DNA of 64,000 bases, taken from positions 1-64,000 of the forward strand of contig NZ_SLWU01000006.1 of the NCBI RefSeq assembly GCF_004345675.1. The letters are read 5' to 3'. The position numbers were made by a program, and so were the translations under genes. Positions 50,002 through 58,322 of this stretch are shown here, piece by piece. Each line of letters opens with the position of its first letter. The first letter of the stretch is position 1. The DNA comes from Caldanaerobacter subterraneus (lineage in GTDB: Bacteria; Bacillota; Thermoanaerobacteria; Thermoanaerobacterales; Thermoanaerobacteraceae). A model generated the notes under the pieces. That model ran no database searches and was not told where the DNA came from. It worked only from the letters and a program-made list of their open reading frames with translations.

Positions 50002-51879
50002 TTCCCATTCTTCATACATTTTTTCTAATTTTTCTTTTAGGGTATTATATTCCCTTTGTATTTCTACAATTTCGCCTGTTTTATAAATTTCTACCTCACA
50101 CATCTTTTCTTCTAAGTATTTTATCCTTTCTTCTACTTGATAAATCGAATTTTCGAGATTTTTTAGGTATTCCTTTTGCTGTTTTAACTTAAGTCTGGCA
50201 AGTCTTTCTTTTTGCCTTTCATTTTTTATTTGCGTTTTTGTCTTTTTAGCTGTTTCTTCTTGCTTTGTCTCTAACTGTTCTTTTTTCGCTATATAGTAGC
50301 TGTAATTGCCTAGGTATATTTCTAGGCCGTCAGGGTTTAAAATCATGACTTTTGTTGCAATTTTATCTATAAAATATCTATCGTGGGATACAAATAGTAA
50401 AGTTCCTGAATAGTCTAATAAAGCTTCTTCTAGCGCTTCTTTTGCTTTTAAATCTAAGTGATTTGTCGGTTCATCCATCAATAAAAAATTGGCCTTTGAG
50501 AGAAGAAGCTTTAGTAAAGAGAGCCTTGCTTTTTCTCCACCGCTTAATGAAGAAATAGTTTTAAATACCTCTTCTTCTTTGAAAAGAAAAGAGGCTAATA
50601 AAGTGCGCACTTCTGTTTGAGTAAGATATGGATTTTCATCCCATATTTCATCTAATACTGTTTTTTGAGGATTTAGACTTTTAAATTCTTGTTCATAATA
50701 GCCTATTATCACGTTTGTTCCAAACTTCACTTCACCTTCAAAATTGTCAATTTCTCCTGCTAATATTTTTAAAAGAGAGGTTTTGCCTACTCCGTTGGGC
50801 CCTAGAAGGGCAATTTTTTCTCCTCTTTTTATCTCAAAAGATACATTAGAGAAGATTTGTCTGTCAAACTTAAGGGAGAGATTTCTTACTGTTAACACAT
50901 CATTTCCACTCTTTAAATCAAAATCAAAGTGCAATTTAATGGAGTTATTATTTATCATTGGTTTTTCTATTATTTCTATTTTCTCTAAAAGTTTTTGTTT
51001 ACTTTGCGCCATTTTTACTGACTTTTCAGTTCGACGATTTTTTTGAACCTCTATAATTGATTTAATCCTTTTTATTTCTTTTTGCTGTTCTTCATAAGCT
51101 TTTAGTCTTGCCTCTGTTTCTGCTTTTTTTCTTTTTAAGTATTCTGTGTAGTTGCCTTCGTATACATTTAAGCGGTGACTTTCAATTTCAAATATTCTAT
51201 TTACAATTTTATCTAAAAAGTATCTGTCGTGGGATATGATTAAAACGGTACCGGTGTAAAATTTAAGATATTGTTCCAGCCATTCTATTGAGTTTATATC
51301 CAAATGGTTAGTGGGTTCGTCTAAAAGCAGAACATCTGGATTTAATAGAAGTGTCTTTGCTAACATGAGACGGGTTTTTTGACCGCCGCTTAAAGCTGAT
51401 ACAGGCGTATCAAATTGAGACATGTCAAACCCCAATCCGTTCAAAACGCCTCTTACTTTACTTTCTACAGAATAGCCTTCTAATTCTTTGTACTTATCCA
51501 GCAAAAAGGAATATTCTGCCAAAAATTTATCTAGCAAATTGGAATTTGCTGTCTGTGAAATTTTTTCTTCTAAAAGTTTAATTTCCATTTCTAGTTGAAA
51601 TATTTCGTCAAAAACTGATTTTACTTCCTCATATATGCTTTTTTCAGAATCAATTACTGTATTTTGTTTCAAGTATCCGATTTTATTTGCAAAAACAGAA
51701 ACTGTACCACTATCAACTTCAGTAATGCCAGCTAAAATATTAAAAAGGGTAGATTTTCTAGCCCCATTTTCACCAATTACTCCTATTTTATCACCTTCGT
51801 TGACTATAAAAGAAATATTTTGTAGAATTATATCGACACCGTAGCTTTTTGTGATGTTGTTTGCTATTATTACTGCCAT
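49987..51879 (-). CDS. ABC-F family ATPase with altered first Walker A
   Basis: A 630-residue soluble ABC-F protein with two ATPase domains and a C-terminal coiled coil (KQQKEYLKNLENSIYQ...), the group that rescues or regulates ribosomes. Both signature motifs (LSGGQKTR, LSGGEKAR) and both DEPTNHLD Walker B motifs are intact. The second Walker A is normal (GPNGVGKTS near residue 350), but the first reads GENGARKST with Arg41 in place of the invariant Gly (codon at 51757-51759). AGGAGG lies ahead of the start on the reverse strand. Only reverse-strand intact gene in the window. Subfamily not determined. Confidence 0.92.
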   Translation of the reverse strand: MAVIIANNITKSYGVDIILQNISFIVNEGDKIGVIGENGARKSTLFNILAGITEVDSGTVSVFANKIGYLKQNTVIDSEKSIYEEVKSVFDEIFQLEMEIKLLEEKISQTANSNLLDKFLAEYSFLLDKYKELEGYSVESKVRGVLNGLGFDMSQFDTPVSALSGGQKTRLMLAKTLLLNPDVLLLDEPTNHLDINSIEWLEQYLKFYTGTVLIISHDRYFLDKIVNRIFEIESHRLNVYEGNYTEYLKRKKAETEARLKAYEEQQKEIKRIKSIIEVQKNRRTEKSVKMAQSKQKLLEKIEIIEKPMINNNSIKLHFDFDLKSGNDVLTVRNLSLKFDRQIFSNVSFEIKRGEKIALLGPNGVGKTSLLKILAGEIDNFEGEVKFGTNVIIGYYEQEFKSLNPQKTVLDEIWDENPYLTQTEVRTLLASFLFKEEEVFKTISSLSGGEKARLSLLKLLLSKANFLLMDEPTNHLDLKAKEALEEALLDYSGTLLFVSHDRYFIDKIATKVMILNPDGLEIYLGNYSYYIAKKEQLETKQEETAKKTKTQIKNERQKERLARLKLKQQKEYLKNLENSIYQVEERIKYLEEKMCEVEIYKTGEIVEIQREYNTLKEKLEKMYEEWEKLSG

Positions 51880-51948
51880 AGTTTAAGACCTCCTGTTCAT
51901 ATTAAATATATCAAAAAAATTTCTTTTATAAAAGGGCTAAATTTACTA

Positions 51949-51975
51949 TAACTTTTTTTTGAAAACTGCCGATAA
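51949..51975 (+). promoter_or_regulatory. Sigma-28 promoter for motAB
   Basis: TAAC (51949-51952), exactly 15 nt, GCCGATAA (51968-51975). The -10 part is a full consensus match. Confidence 0.85.
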
Positions 51976-52014
51976 AAAATTAATGAGTGTATTTATAGAT
52001 GGAAGGTGATGGAC

Positions 52015-52833
52015 TTGGATATAGCTACAGTAGTAGGTATAGTTGTTGGATTAGGGGCTATAGTTTATGGATTTGTATTAGGGGGAGGTACTCTTGCTTC
52101 TTTAATAGATGTGCCTTCTGCTATAATAGTTTTGGGGGGTACTATAGGGGCTACTATAATTACTTATTCTATGGATGATATTAAAAAAGTACCGGGACTT
52201 TTAGTGAGAGCTTTTAAAAATGAAAAGGATAATTATCTTGAGATAATAAAGTATTTTACTTATTTAGCGCAAAAAGCAAGAAGCGAAGGGCTTTTAAGCC
52301 TTGAATCCGAAATAGAGTCTGAGGAGATAAAGAAATTTGATCCTATTTTGAAAGAGTGTTTAGAGCTAGTTGTTGACGGATCTGATATGGAACTTATTAA
52401 AACGACTATGGAGAATAAGATATACGTAGAGGATATGGAAGCTAAAAAAGAAGCGGGCATTTTTGAGTCGGCGGGTGGTTATGCTCCTACAATGGGCCTT
52501 ATAGGGACAGTTATGGGACTTGTTCAAGCGTTGGGTAATTTAACTGAACCGGACAAATTGGGTCCTGCCGTAGCGGTGGCATTTATAACTACACTATATG
52601 GTGCCATTTTAGCAAACGTGTTTTTCCTTCCTATTGCTCAAAAATTAAAAAATAGGGCTAAAATAAAAACAACTGAAAGAGAATTAATATTAGAAGGAAG
52701 TCTTTCACTGCAAGCTGGGGAAAATCCAAGGATATTAGAGAGAAAGTTAATGACATTTATCGCGCAGGCACAGCTTAAAAATACACCTCAGAAAGGCGGT
52801 GTAGAATTAAATGAAGAGATTGGAGGAAGATGA
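52015..52833 (+). CDS. motA: Flagellar motor stator protein MotA
   Basis: A 272-residue membrane stator subunit that, with MotB, couples ion flow to flagellar rotation. Four membrane segments (VVGIVVGLGAIVYGFVLGG; SAIIVLGGTIGATII; TMGLIGTVMGLVQAL; AFITTLYGAILANVFFLPIA) flank the cytoplasmic torque loop (~60-145). TTG 52015 gives the usual MDIATVVGI start with GGAAGGTGA 5 nt ahead; ATG 52009 is possible but only 2 nt after the ribosome site. motB overlaps its end by 23 nt. Confidence 0.95.
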   Translation: MDIATVVGIVVGLGAIVYGFVLGGGTLASLIDVPSAIIVLGGTIGATIITYSMDDIKKVPGLLVRAFKNEKDNYLEIIKYFTYLAQKARSEGLLSLESEIESEEIKKFDPILKECLELVVDGSDMELIKTTMENKIYVEDMEAKKEAGIFESAGGYAPTMGLIGTVMGLVQALGNLTEPDKLGPAVAVAFITTLYGAILANVFFLPIAQKLKNRAKIKTTERELILEGSLSLQAGENPRILERKLMTFIAQAQLKNTPQKGGVELNEEIGGR

Positions 52834-53527
52834 ATCAAAACCAAATAAAGATAGGTGGGTGCTTACTTACTCTGATATGATGAGTTTGCTTTTAGTATTT
52901 TTTGTGGTACTGTACTCGATAAGTACGGTAAATGCTACTAGATTTGCTCAACTTGCCCAAATTTTGAGCAAAACTTTGGGTGGTACAAAGTATGTCATAG
53001 GTGAGTACAGTGGTGAAAGTATGGTTCCCGGAAATTTGGGGGACGAAAATGAGTTGGCAAAGGTGCAGGAGCAGTTGAATGCTTTGATAGAAAAACATAA
53101 TTTACAAAAAATGGTAACAAGCCGTATAGATGAGAGAGGGCTTGTAATAAGCTTACAAGATACTCTTTTGTTTGATTTAGGGTCTGCTGAGGTGCGTCCT
53201 GAGGAAAAAGAGGTGCTTATAAAAATAGGGAGCATATTAAAGGATTTGCCAAATTATATCCGAGTTGAAGGGTTCACAGACGACATTCCAATAAACAATC
53301 AAAAGTTTGCCTCTAACTGGGAACTTTCTGTTATAAGGGCTACTAACGTGTTAAAGATATTGGTAAATGAAGTTGGGATAGAACCCCAGAGGATTTCAGC
53401 AGCAGGATATGGTGAATATAGGCCAATTGTTCCAAACGATTCAGAAGAACATAGAAGGCTCAACAGACGGGTTGATATTGTCATAATGAATACGGAATAC
53501 AACAAATGGGAGCCTAAGGGTCAGTAG
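52811..53527 (+). CDS. motB: Flagellar motor stator protein MotB
   Basis: A 238-residue stator subunit. One membrane segment (MMSLLLVFFVVLYSISTV near residues 23-40) is preceded by the ion-binding Asp in WVLTYSDMM (near residue 22). The C-terminal OmpA-like peptidoglycan-binding domain is clear (VEGFTDDIPI near 156; NWELSVIRATNVLKIL; RISAAGYGEYRPIV near 196). Overlaps motA, so translation is coupled. Confidence 0.96.
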   Translation: MKRLEEDESKPNKDRWVLTYSDMMSLLLVFFVVLYSISTVNATRFAQLAQILSKTLGGTKYVIGEYSGESMVPGNLGDENELAKVQEQLNALIEKHNLQKMVTSRIDERGLVISLQDTLLFDLGSAEVRPEEKEVLIKIGSILKDLPNYIRVEGFTDDIPINNQKFASNWELSVIRATNVLKILVNEVGIEPQRISAAGYGEYRPIVPNDSEEHRRLNRRVDIVIMNTEYNKWEPKGQ

Positions 53528-53573
53528 TTATAATTTTTTATAACAGTCATAAAAATTTTTAATAATTCCTTGT

Positions 53574-53643
53574 ATTCTACTATGCGCTTGTTTCATTGAC
53601 AAAAAATTTACAATGTTGTATAATTTCAAGTACATAGTAGAAT
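53574..53643 (+). promoter_or_regulatory. rex promoter framed by an 11-bp inverted repeat
   Basis: TTGACA (53596-53601), exactly 17 nt, TATAAT (53619-53624): a near-perfect SigA promoter. It is flanked by ATTCTACTATG (53574-53584) and its exact complement CATAGTAGAAT (53633-53643). The usual Rex operator (TTGTTAA-type) is not seen here. Confidence 0.8.
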
Positions 53644-53655
53644 GAGGTGAGGACA

Positions 53656-54330
53656 GTGAGCAAAAAAACCATAGTATCTATGGCCGTTATAAGAAGGCTC
53701 CCTAGGTACCATAGGTGTTTGGAAGAGCTTCTGAAAAATGACATAAAGAGAATTTCTTCAAAAGAATTGAGCGAAAGGATGGGCATTACTGCTTCTCAAA
53801 TAAGGCAGGACCTCAATAATTTCGGAGGTTTTGGCCAGCAAGGATATGGCTATAATGTTGAGGAGCTTTACAATAATCTGACCAAAATTTTAGGCCTTGA
53901 CAAAACCTATAACACTATCATAATAGGCGCTGGCAATTTAGGACAAGCGATTGCCAATTATACTCGATTTGAGAAGTCTGGATTCAATTTAAAAGGCATA
54001 TTTGACATAAACCCAAGGCTGTTTGGATTGAAGATAAGAGATGTAGAGGTAATGGATGTAGAAAAAGTGGAAGAATTCATAGCTAACAACCACATAGATA
54101 TAGCAATACTGTGTATTCCCAAAGACAATGCCCAGTACACTGCTGACAGATTAGTAAAAGCTGGGATTAAGGCTATATGGAATTTTTCACCAATAGATTT
54201 AAAAGTGCCCGACGATGTAATTTTAGAGAATGTCCACTTGAGCGACAGTCTTTTTACCATATCTTACAGATTGAATGAAGAAGAGCTATTTAAAAAGCTT
54301 AAAGGGGAAACAGTGAAAGTAGATGGATGA
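53656..54330 (+). CDS. rex: Redox-sensing transcriptional repressor Rex
   Basis: A 224-residue repressor that leaves DNA when NADH/NAD+ rises. N-terminal winged helix (SSKELSERMGITASQIRQDL near residues 35-54, then NFGGFGQQGYGYNV), then the NADH-binding Rossmann fold (IIIGAGNLGQAIANY near 88-102). GTG 53656 gives MSKKT with GAGGTGAGG ahead. It is followed by its own terminator and by the butyryl-CoA operon, a usual Rex target in clostridia. Confidence 0.96.
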   Translation: MSKKTIVSMAVIRRLPRYHRCLEELLKNDIKRISSKELSERMGITASQIRQDLNNFGGFGQQGYGYNVEELYNNLTKILGLDKTYNTIIIGAGNLGQAIANYTRFEKSGFNLKGIFDINPRLFGLKIRDVEVMDVEKVEEFIANNHIDIAILCIPKDNAQYTADRLVKAGIKAIWNFSPIDLKVPDDVILENVHLSDSLFTISYRLNEEELFKKLKGETVKVDG

Positions 54331-54353
54331 AATGTCCATCTACTTTTTATTTT
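54319..54353 (+). terminator. Terminator after rex
   Basis: GTAGATGGA (54319-54327), loop of 7, TCCATCTAC (54335-54343), then TTTTTATTTT. Confidence 0.9.
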
Positions 54354-54368
54354 GGCATGATTTTTGCA
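54352..54368 (+). promoter_or_regulatory. Sigma-54 (-24/-12) promoter of the butyryl-CoA operon
   Basis: TTGGCATGATTTTTGCA matches the sigma-54 consensus YTGGCACGRNNNTTGCW at all defined positions but one (C to T). GG and GC are separated by exactly 10 nt. Predicted start near 54379, 14 nt before the crt ribosome site. Confidence 0.75.
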
Positions 54369-54409
54369 TAAAATATTAAAAGCGAAAACTCAAAAGGAGG
54401 GTGACTTTG

Positions 54410-55192
54410 GTGGAATATAAAAACATAGAAGTGAAAATTGAAAAGGGGATTGCCACAATCACAATTAGCAGGCCAAAAGCTTTAAATGCATTAAACACAG
54501 AGACTCTTGAAGAATTAGAAAATGTTTTAGAAGTTTTGCAAAATGACGATGGGGTAAAAGTTATAGTTATAACTGGTGCAGGAGAAAAAGCATTTGTGGC
54601 AGGAGCAGATATTTCTGAAATGAAGGACATGAGCGTATTTGAGGCGAAAAAGTTTGCTGAGTTAGGTCAGAAGGTATTTAGAAAGATTGAACTTATGAAG
54701 AAGCCAGTCATTGCTGCTGTGAATGGATACGCTCTTGGAGGAGGATGTGAACTTGCTCTGGCTTGCGATATAAGGATTGCAAGTCGTAATGCAAAATTTG
54801 GTCAGCCAGAAGTAGGACTTGGAATTATACCGGGATTTGGTGGTACGCAGAGGCTACCTCGAATTGTAGGTGTTTCAAAAGCGAAAGAATTCATATACAC
54901 TGGAGATATGATAGATGCAGAGGAGGCTTTGAGAATAGGCCTTATTTCAAAAGTAGTAGAACAAGATAAAATTTTAGAGGAAGCTTATGGTATTGCAAAA
55001 AAGATAATGTCAAAAGGGCTTGTGGCAGTATCACTGGCTAAAGAAGCCATAAACAAAAGCCTCGAAGTTGATATCGATTCAGGCATGGAATATGAGGCCA
55101 ATGCTTTTGCCCTGTGTTTTGGTACACAGGATCAAAAAGAGGGCATGGCAGCTTTTTTAGAGAAGAGAGCTCCTAAATTTGAAGGAAGATGA
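54410..55192 (+). CDS. crt: 3-hydroxybutyryl-CoA dehydratase (crotonase)
   Basis: A 260-residue enoyl-CoA hydratase family enzyme that dehydrates 3-hydroxybutyryl-CoA to crotonyl-CoA. The oxyanion-hole segments FVAGADISEMK (near 65) and NGYALGGGCELALACD (near 106) and the catalytic Glu region GQPEVGLGIIPGFGGTQRL (near 133) are intact. GTG 54410 lies 9 nt after AAAGGAGG; GTG 54401 and TTG 54407 are closer. First gene of crt-bcd-etfB-etfA-hbd-thl. Confidence 0.94.
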   Translation: MEYKNIEVKIEKGIATITISRPKALNALNTETLEELENVLEVLQNDDGVKVIVITGAGEKAFVAGADISEMKDMSVFEAKKFAELGQKVFRKIELMKKPVIAAVNGYALGGGCELALACDIRIASRNAKFGQPEVGLGIIPGFGGTQRLPRIVGVSKAKEFIYTGDMIDAEEALRIGLISKVVEQDKILEEAYGIAKKIMSKGLVAVSLAKEAINKSLEVDIDSGMEYEANAFALCFGTQDQKEGMAAFLEKRAPKFEGR

Positions 55193-55252
55193 GGGGAATG
55201 CCCCTCACTGTACCCTAAAATGTTAAAAAAATATCAAAAAGGAGGAGTGTAT

Positions 55253-56395
55253 ATGGATTTTTCTTTTACCAGAGAACAAGAGATGGTGAGAAAAGTAGTG
55301 AGGGAATTTGCAGAAAAGGAGATTATGCCACGCGCAAAAGAAATTGATAGAACAGGGGAGTTTCCATGGGATAACGTTAAAAAAATGGCGAATGCCGATA
55401 TGATGGGGATTCCCTATCCAAAGGAATATGGAGGAGCAGGAGGAGATTACATAAGTTACATCATCACTGTTGAAGAAATATCTCGCGCTTGTGCAGCTAC
55501 AGGGGTGATACTTTCTGCCCATACATCACTAGCATGTTTTCCTATTTTTCAATGGGGAACAAAAGAGCAAAAAGAAAAATACCTTGTACCACTTGCAAGA
55601 GGGGAGAAATTAGGGGCTTTTGCTTTGACAGAGCCTAACGCTGGAACTGATGCAGCAGGCATTCAAACAACTGCTACGTTAGAAGGGGACCATTATGTAT
55701 TAAACGGCTGTAAAATCTTCATTACCAATGGTGGAGCGGCGGATGTATATATAGTTTTTGCTAAGACAGATAAATCTCAAGGAGCTAAAGGGATAAGTGC
55801 CTTTATTGTAGAAAAAGGCTTTCCGGGTTTTTCTATAGGTAAAATAGAAGAGAAGATGGGGATAAGAGGTTCAAGGGCGGCAGAACTGGTTTTTGAAGAC
55901 TGTATAGTGCCAAAAGAAAATTTGCTTGGCAAAGAAGGGGAAGGATTTAAGATAGCTATGGTGACTTTAGATGGTGGGAGAATAGGCATTGGTGCACAGG
56001 CTCTTGGAATTGCACAGGCAGCGCTAGATGAGGTCACAAAATATGTAAAGGAAAGGCAACAGTTTGGAAGGCCTATAGGGAAATTTCAAGGATTACAGTG
56101 GTATATCGCTGAAATGGCTACAAAAGTAAGTGCAGCCAGACATCTTGTCTATTATGCTGCCTGGAGAAAGGAAAACAACTTAAGTTACAGTATGGAAGCC
56201 GCAATGGCAAAACTTTTTGCCTCAGAGACGGCTATGGAGGTTACTACTAAAGCGGTGCAAATTTTTGGCGGCTACGGCTATACAAAAGATTATCCTGTAG
56301 AAAGGCTTATGAGGGATGCAAAGATTACGGAAATATATGAAGGTACATCAGAAGTTCAGAAAATGGTCATTGCTTCAAATATTTTAAAGATGTAA
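55253..56395 (+). CDS. bcd: Butyryl-CoA dehydrogenase
   Basis: A 380-residue FAD acyl-CoA dehydrogenase that reduces crotonyl-CoA to butyryl-CoA. FALTEPNAGTDAAG (near 122), the FITNGGAADVYIVFAK segment (near 155), and IYEGTSEVQKMVIA with the catalytic Glu (near 367) are typical. With EtfAB it can form the electron-bifurcating complex that also reduces ferredoxin. AAGGAGG precedes the ATG; etfB starts 13 nt after the stop. Confidence 0.95.
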   Translation: MDFSFTREQEMVRKVVREFAEKEIMPRAKEIDRTGEFPWDNVKKMANADMMGIPYPKEYGGAGGDYISYIITVEEISRACAATGVILSAHTSLACFPIFQWGTKEQKEKYLVPLARGEKLGAFALTEPNAGTDAAGIQTTATLEGDHYVLNGCKIFITNGGAADVYIVFAKTDKSQGAKGISAFIVEKGFPGFSIGKIEEKMGIRGSRAAELVFEDCIVPKENLLGKEGEGFKIAMVTLDGGRIGIGAQALGIAQAALDEVTKYVKERQQFGRPIGKFQGLQWYIAEMATKVSAARHLVYYAAWRKENNLSYSMEAAMAKLFASETAMEVTTKAVQIFGGYGYTKDYPVERLMRDAKITEIYEGTSEVQKMVIASNILKM

Positions 56396-56408
56396 GGAGG
56401 GAACTATC

Positions 56409-57191
56409 ATGGACATTATTGTTTGCATAAAGCAGGTGCCTGACACAAGTGAAGTGAAGATAGACCCTGTCACAAAGACTCTCATAAGAGAAGGAGTGCC
56501 AAGTATAATAAATCCGGAGGATAAAAATGCTTTGGAAGAAGCTATAAGAATCAAAGAAAAGTATGGAGGGAAGGTTACAGTCATCACTATGGGGCCACAA
56601 CAGGCAGAAGAAGCTTTAAGAGAAGCCCTTGCGATGGGAGCCGATGAGGCCTATCTCCTTTCTGATAAGGCATTTGCAGGTGCCGATACTTGTGCAACTG
56701 CCAAAACTTTGGCAACGATGATTAAAAAACTGGAGTATGATTTAGTATTTTGTGGAAGACAGGCTATAGATGGCGACACAGCTCAAGTGGGACCGCAGCT
56801 GGCTGAACAGCTTGGTATTCCTCAAGTGACATACGTTAAAGAGATAAAAATTGAAGGGGATTCCCTTATTGTCAAAAGGATACTTGAAGATGGCTACGAA
56901 GTGATAAAAGTTAAGATGCCTGTGCTTCTCACGGCAACTAAGGAACTTAACACTCCGAGGTATCCTTCAATAAAGGGAATATTTGAAGCCTATAGAGAAA
57001 AAGAAGTAAAAATTGTAACTGCTTCAGAATTGGGAATTGACCCTCAGGAAGTGGGACTTAAAGGTTCGCCGACTAGAGTTATAGCCACTACAACCCCTGA
57101 GACAGAGAGAGCAGGAGAGATTTTTACAGGCAATGTAAAAGAATGTGTACAAAACCTCGTTCAGAGATTAGTTGAAAAACATCTTATATGA
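56409..57191 (+). CDS. etfB: Electron transfer flavoprotein beta subunit
   Basis: A 260-residue EtfB. CIKQVPDTSEVKIDPVT (near residues 5-21), GADEAYLLSDKAFAGADT and the FCGRQAIDGDTAQVGPQLA block (near 115-133) are the family signatures. Binds FAD or AMP and, with EtfA, passes electrons from NADH to Bcd. AAGGAGG lies ahead. The bcd-etfBA order supports a bifurcating Bcd-Etf complex. Confidence 0.96.
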   Translation: MDIIVCIKQVPDTSEVKIDPVTKTLIREGVPSIINPEDKNALEEAIRIKEKYGGKVTVITMGPQQAEEALREALAMGADEAYLLSDKAFAGADTCATAKTLATMIKKLEYDLVFCGRQAIDGDTAQVGPQLAEQLGIPQVTYVKEIKIEGDSLIVKRILEDGYEVIKVKMPVLLTATKELNTPRYPSIKGIFEAYREKEVKIVTASELGIDPQEVGLKGSPTRVIATTTPETERAGEIFTGNVKECVQNLVQRLVEKHLI

Positions 57192-57205
57192 AGGAGGCTG
57201 GAAAA

Positions 57206-58213
57206 ATGAGCGAATATAAAGATATATGGGTGTTTGTTGAGCAAAGAGAACAGAAACTCATGAATGTTTCTTTAGAGATATTGGGAGAGGCTCGAAGACT
57301 TGCAGATAAAAAAGGTGTAAAGGCTTGTGCTGTTTTGGTAGGATATGAAGTAAAAGGGCTGGCAGAGGAATTGATAAAATACGGTGCTGATGTAGTGTAT
57401 GTCATAGACCATCTTCTTCTTAAAAACTACACCACGGATGCCTACACAAAAGTCATATGTGACCTTGCGAATAGCTTAAAGCCAGAGGTTATTTTATACG
57501 GCGCTACCTATGTAGGAAGGGATTTGGCACCGAGAATTGCAGCGAGAATGCGCACAGGACTTACGGCAGACTGTACGGCACTTGATATAGATGAAAATGG
57601 CCTTCTTTTGCAGATAAGGCCTGCATTTGGCGGAAATTTAATCGCTACAATAATCTGTCCCGAAAGAAGGCCCCAAATGGCAACAATAAGGCCTGGCGTT
57701 ATGAAGAAAGCTTTGATAGATGAAGGGCGCAGGGGAGAAGTAATTGAAATAAAACCAGTGATAGAAGAAAAAGATATAAGGACAGAGATTATCAGTATAA
57801 TAAAAGAGGCAAGGCAAAAGGTAAATTTAGAAGAAGCAGATATTATTGTATCTGGAGGAAGGGGAGTAGGGGGACCGGAAGGATTTAAATTGATTGAAGA
57901 GCTGGCGGAAGTGCTGGGAGGGGTTGTAGGTGCTTCCCGCGCTGCGGTGGAGGCGGGGTGGATTTCTTCTGACCATCAAGTAGGGCAGACAGGGAAAACT
58001 GTAAGGCCCAAGCTTTACATAGCCTGTGGAATTAGTGGAGCTATACAGCATATTGCAGGAATGGGTGGTGCAAAGACCATAGTTGCTATAAATAAAAATC
58101 CCGATGCTCCCATCTTTAAGATAGCCGATTACGGCATAGTCGGAGATTTATTTAAGGTAATACCGGCCCTGATAGAAGAAATAAAAGAGGCCAAGAAAAA
58201 GGCGATGGCATAA
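57206..58213 (+). CDS. etfA: Electron transfer flavoprotein alpha subunit
   Basis: A 335-residue EtfA. The C-terminal FAD domain shows VSGGRGVGGPEGFKLIEELA (near 212), SRAAVEAGWISSDHQVGQTG (near 240) and YIACGISGAIQHIAGM (near 272). Partner of EtfB. ATG 57206 follows AAGGAGG by 9-10 nt. Its stop codon overlaps a possible second sigma-54 promoter. Confidence 0.96.
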   Translation: MSEYKDIWVFVEQREQKLMNVSLEILGEARRLADKKGVKACAVLVGYEVKGLAEELIKYGADVVYVIDHLLLKNYTTDAYTKVICDLANSLKPEVILYGATYVGRDLAPRIAARMRTGLTADCTALDIDENGLLLQIRPAFGGNLIATIICPERRPQMATIRPGVMKKALIDEGRRGEVIEIKPVIEEKDIRTEIISIIKEARQKVNLEEADIIVSGGRGVGGPEGFKLIEELAEVLGGVVGASRAAVEAGWISSDHQVGQTGKTVRPKLYIACGISGAIQHIAGMGGAKTIVAINKNPDAPIFKIADYGIVGDLFKVIPALIEEIKEAKKKAMA

Positions 58214-58221
58214 AATTTGCA
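58206..58221 (+). promoter_or_regulatory. Possible internal sigma-54 promoter before hbd
   Basis: TGGCATAAAATTTGCA keeps GG-N10-GC and TGGCA-N6-TTGCA, but C and G of the -24 flank are changed, and the -24 part lies in etfA codons. The 109-bp etfA-hbd gap also contains an 11/12 direct repeat GGGCGGCTGACC / GGGCAGCTGACC (58262-58273, 58277-58288). Confidence 0.4.
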
Positions 58222-58322
58222 TGTAATAAAGTAGTAGTGACTTATGTATGTTTATCAAGAAGGGCGGCTGACCTTTGGGCAGCTGACCCTTTTACAATAA
58301 ATTTCTAGGAGGGAAATGCAAA

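Noticed and set aside
55190-55209. GAGGGG-AAT-GCCCCTC hairpin between crt and bcd
   Set aside because: No T run follows, and bcd has a strong ribosome site just after; more likely an intra-operon mRNA structure than a terminator.
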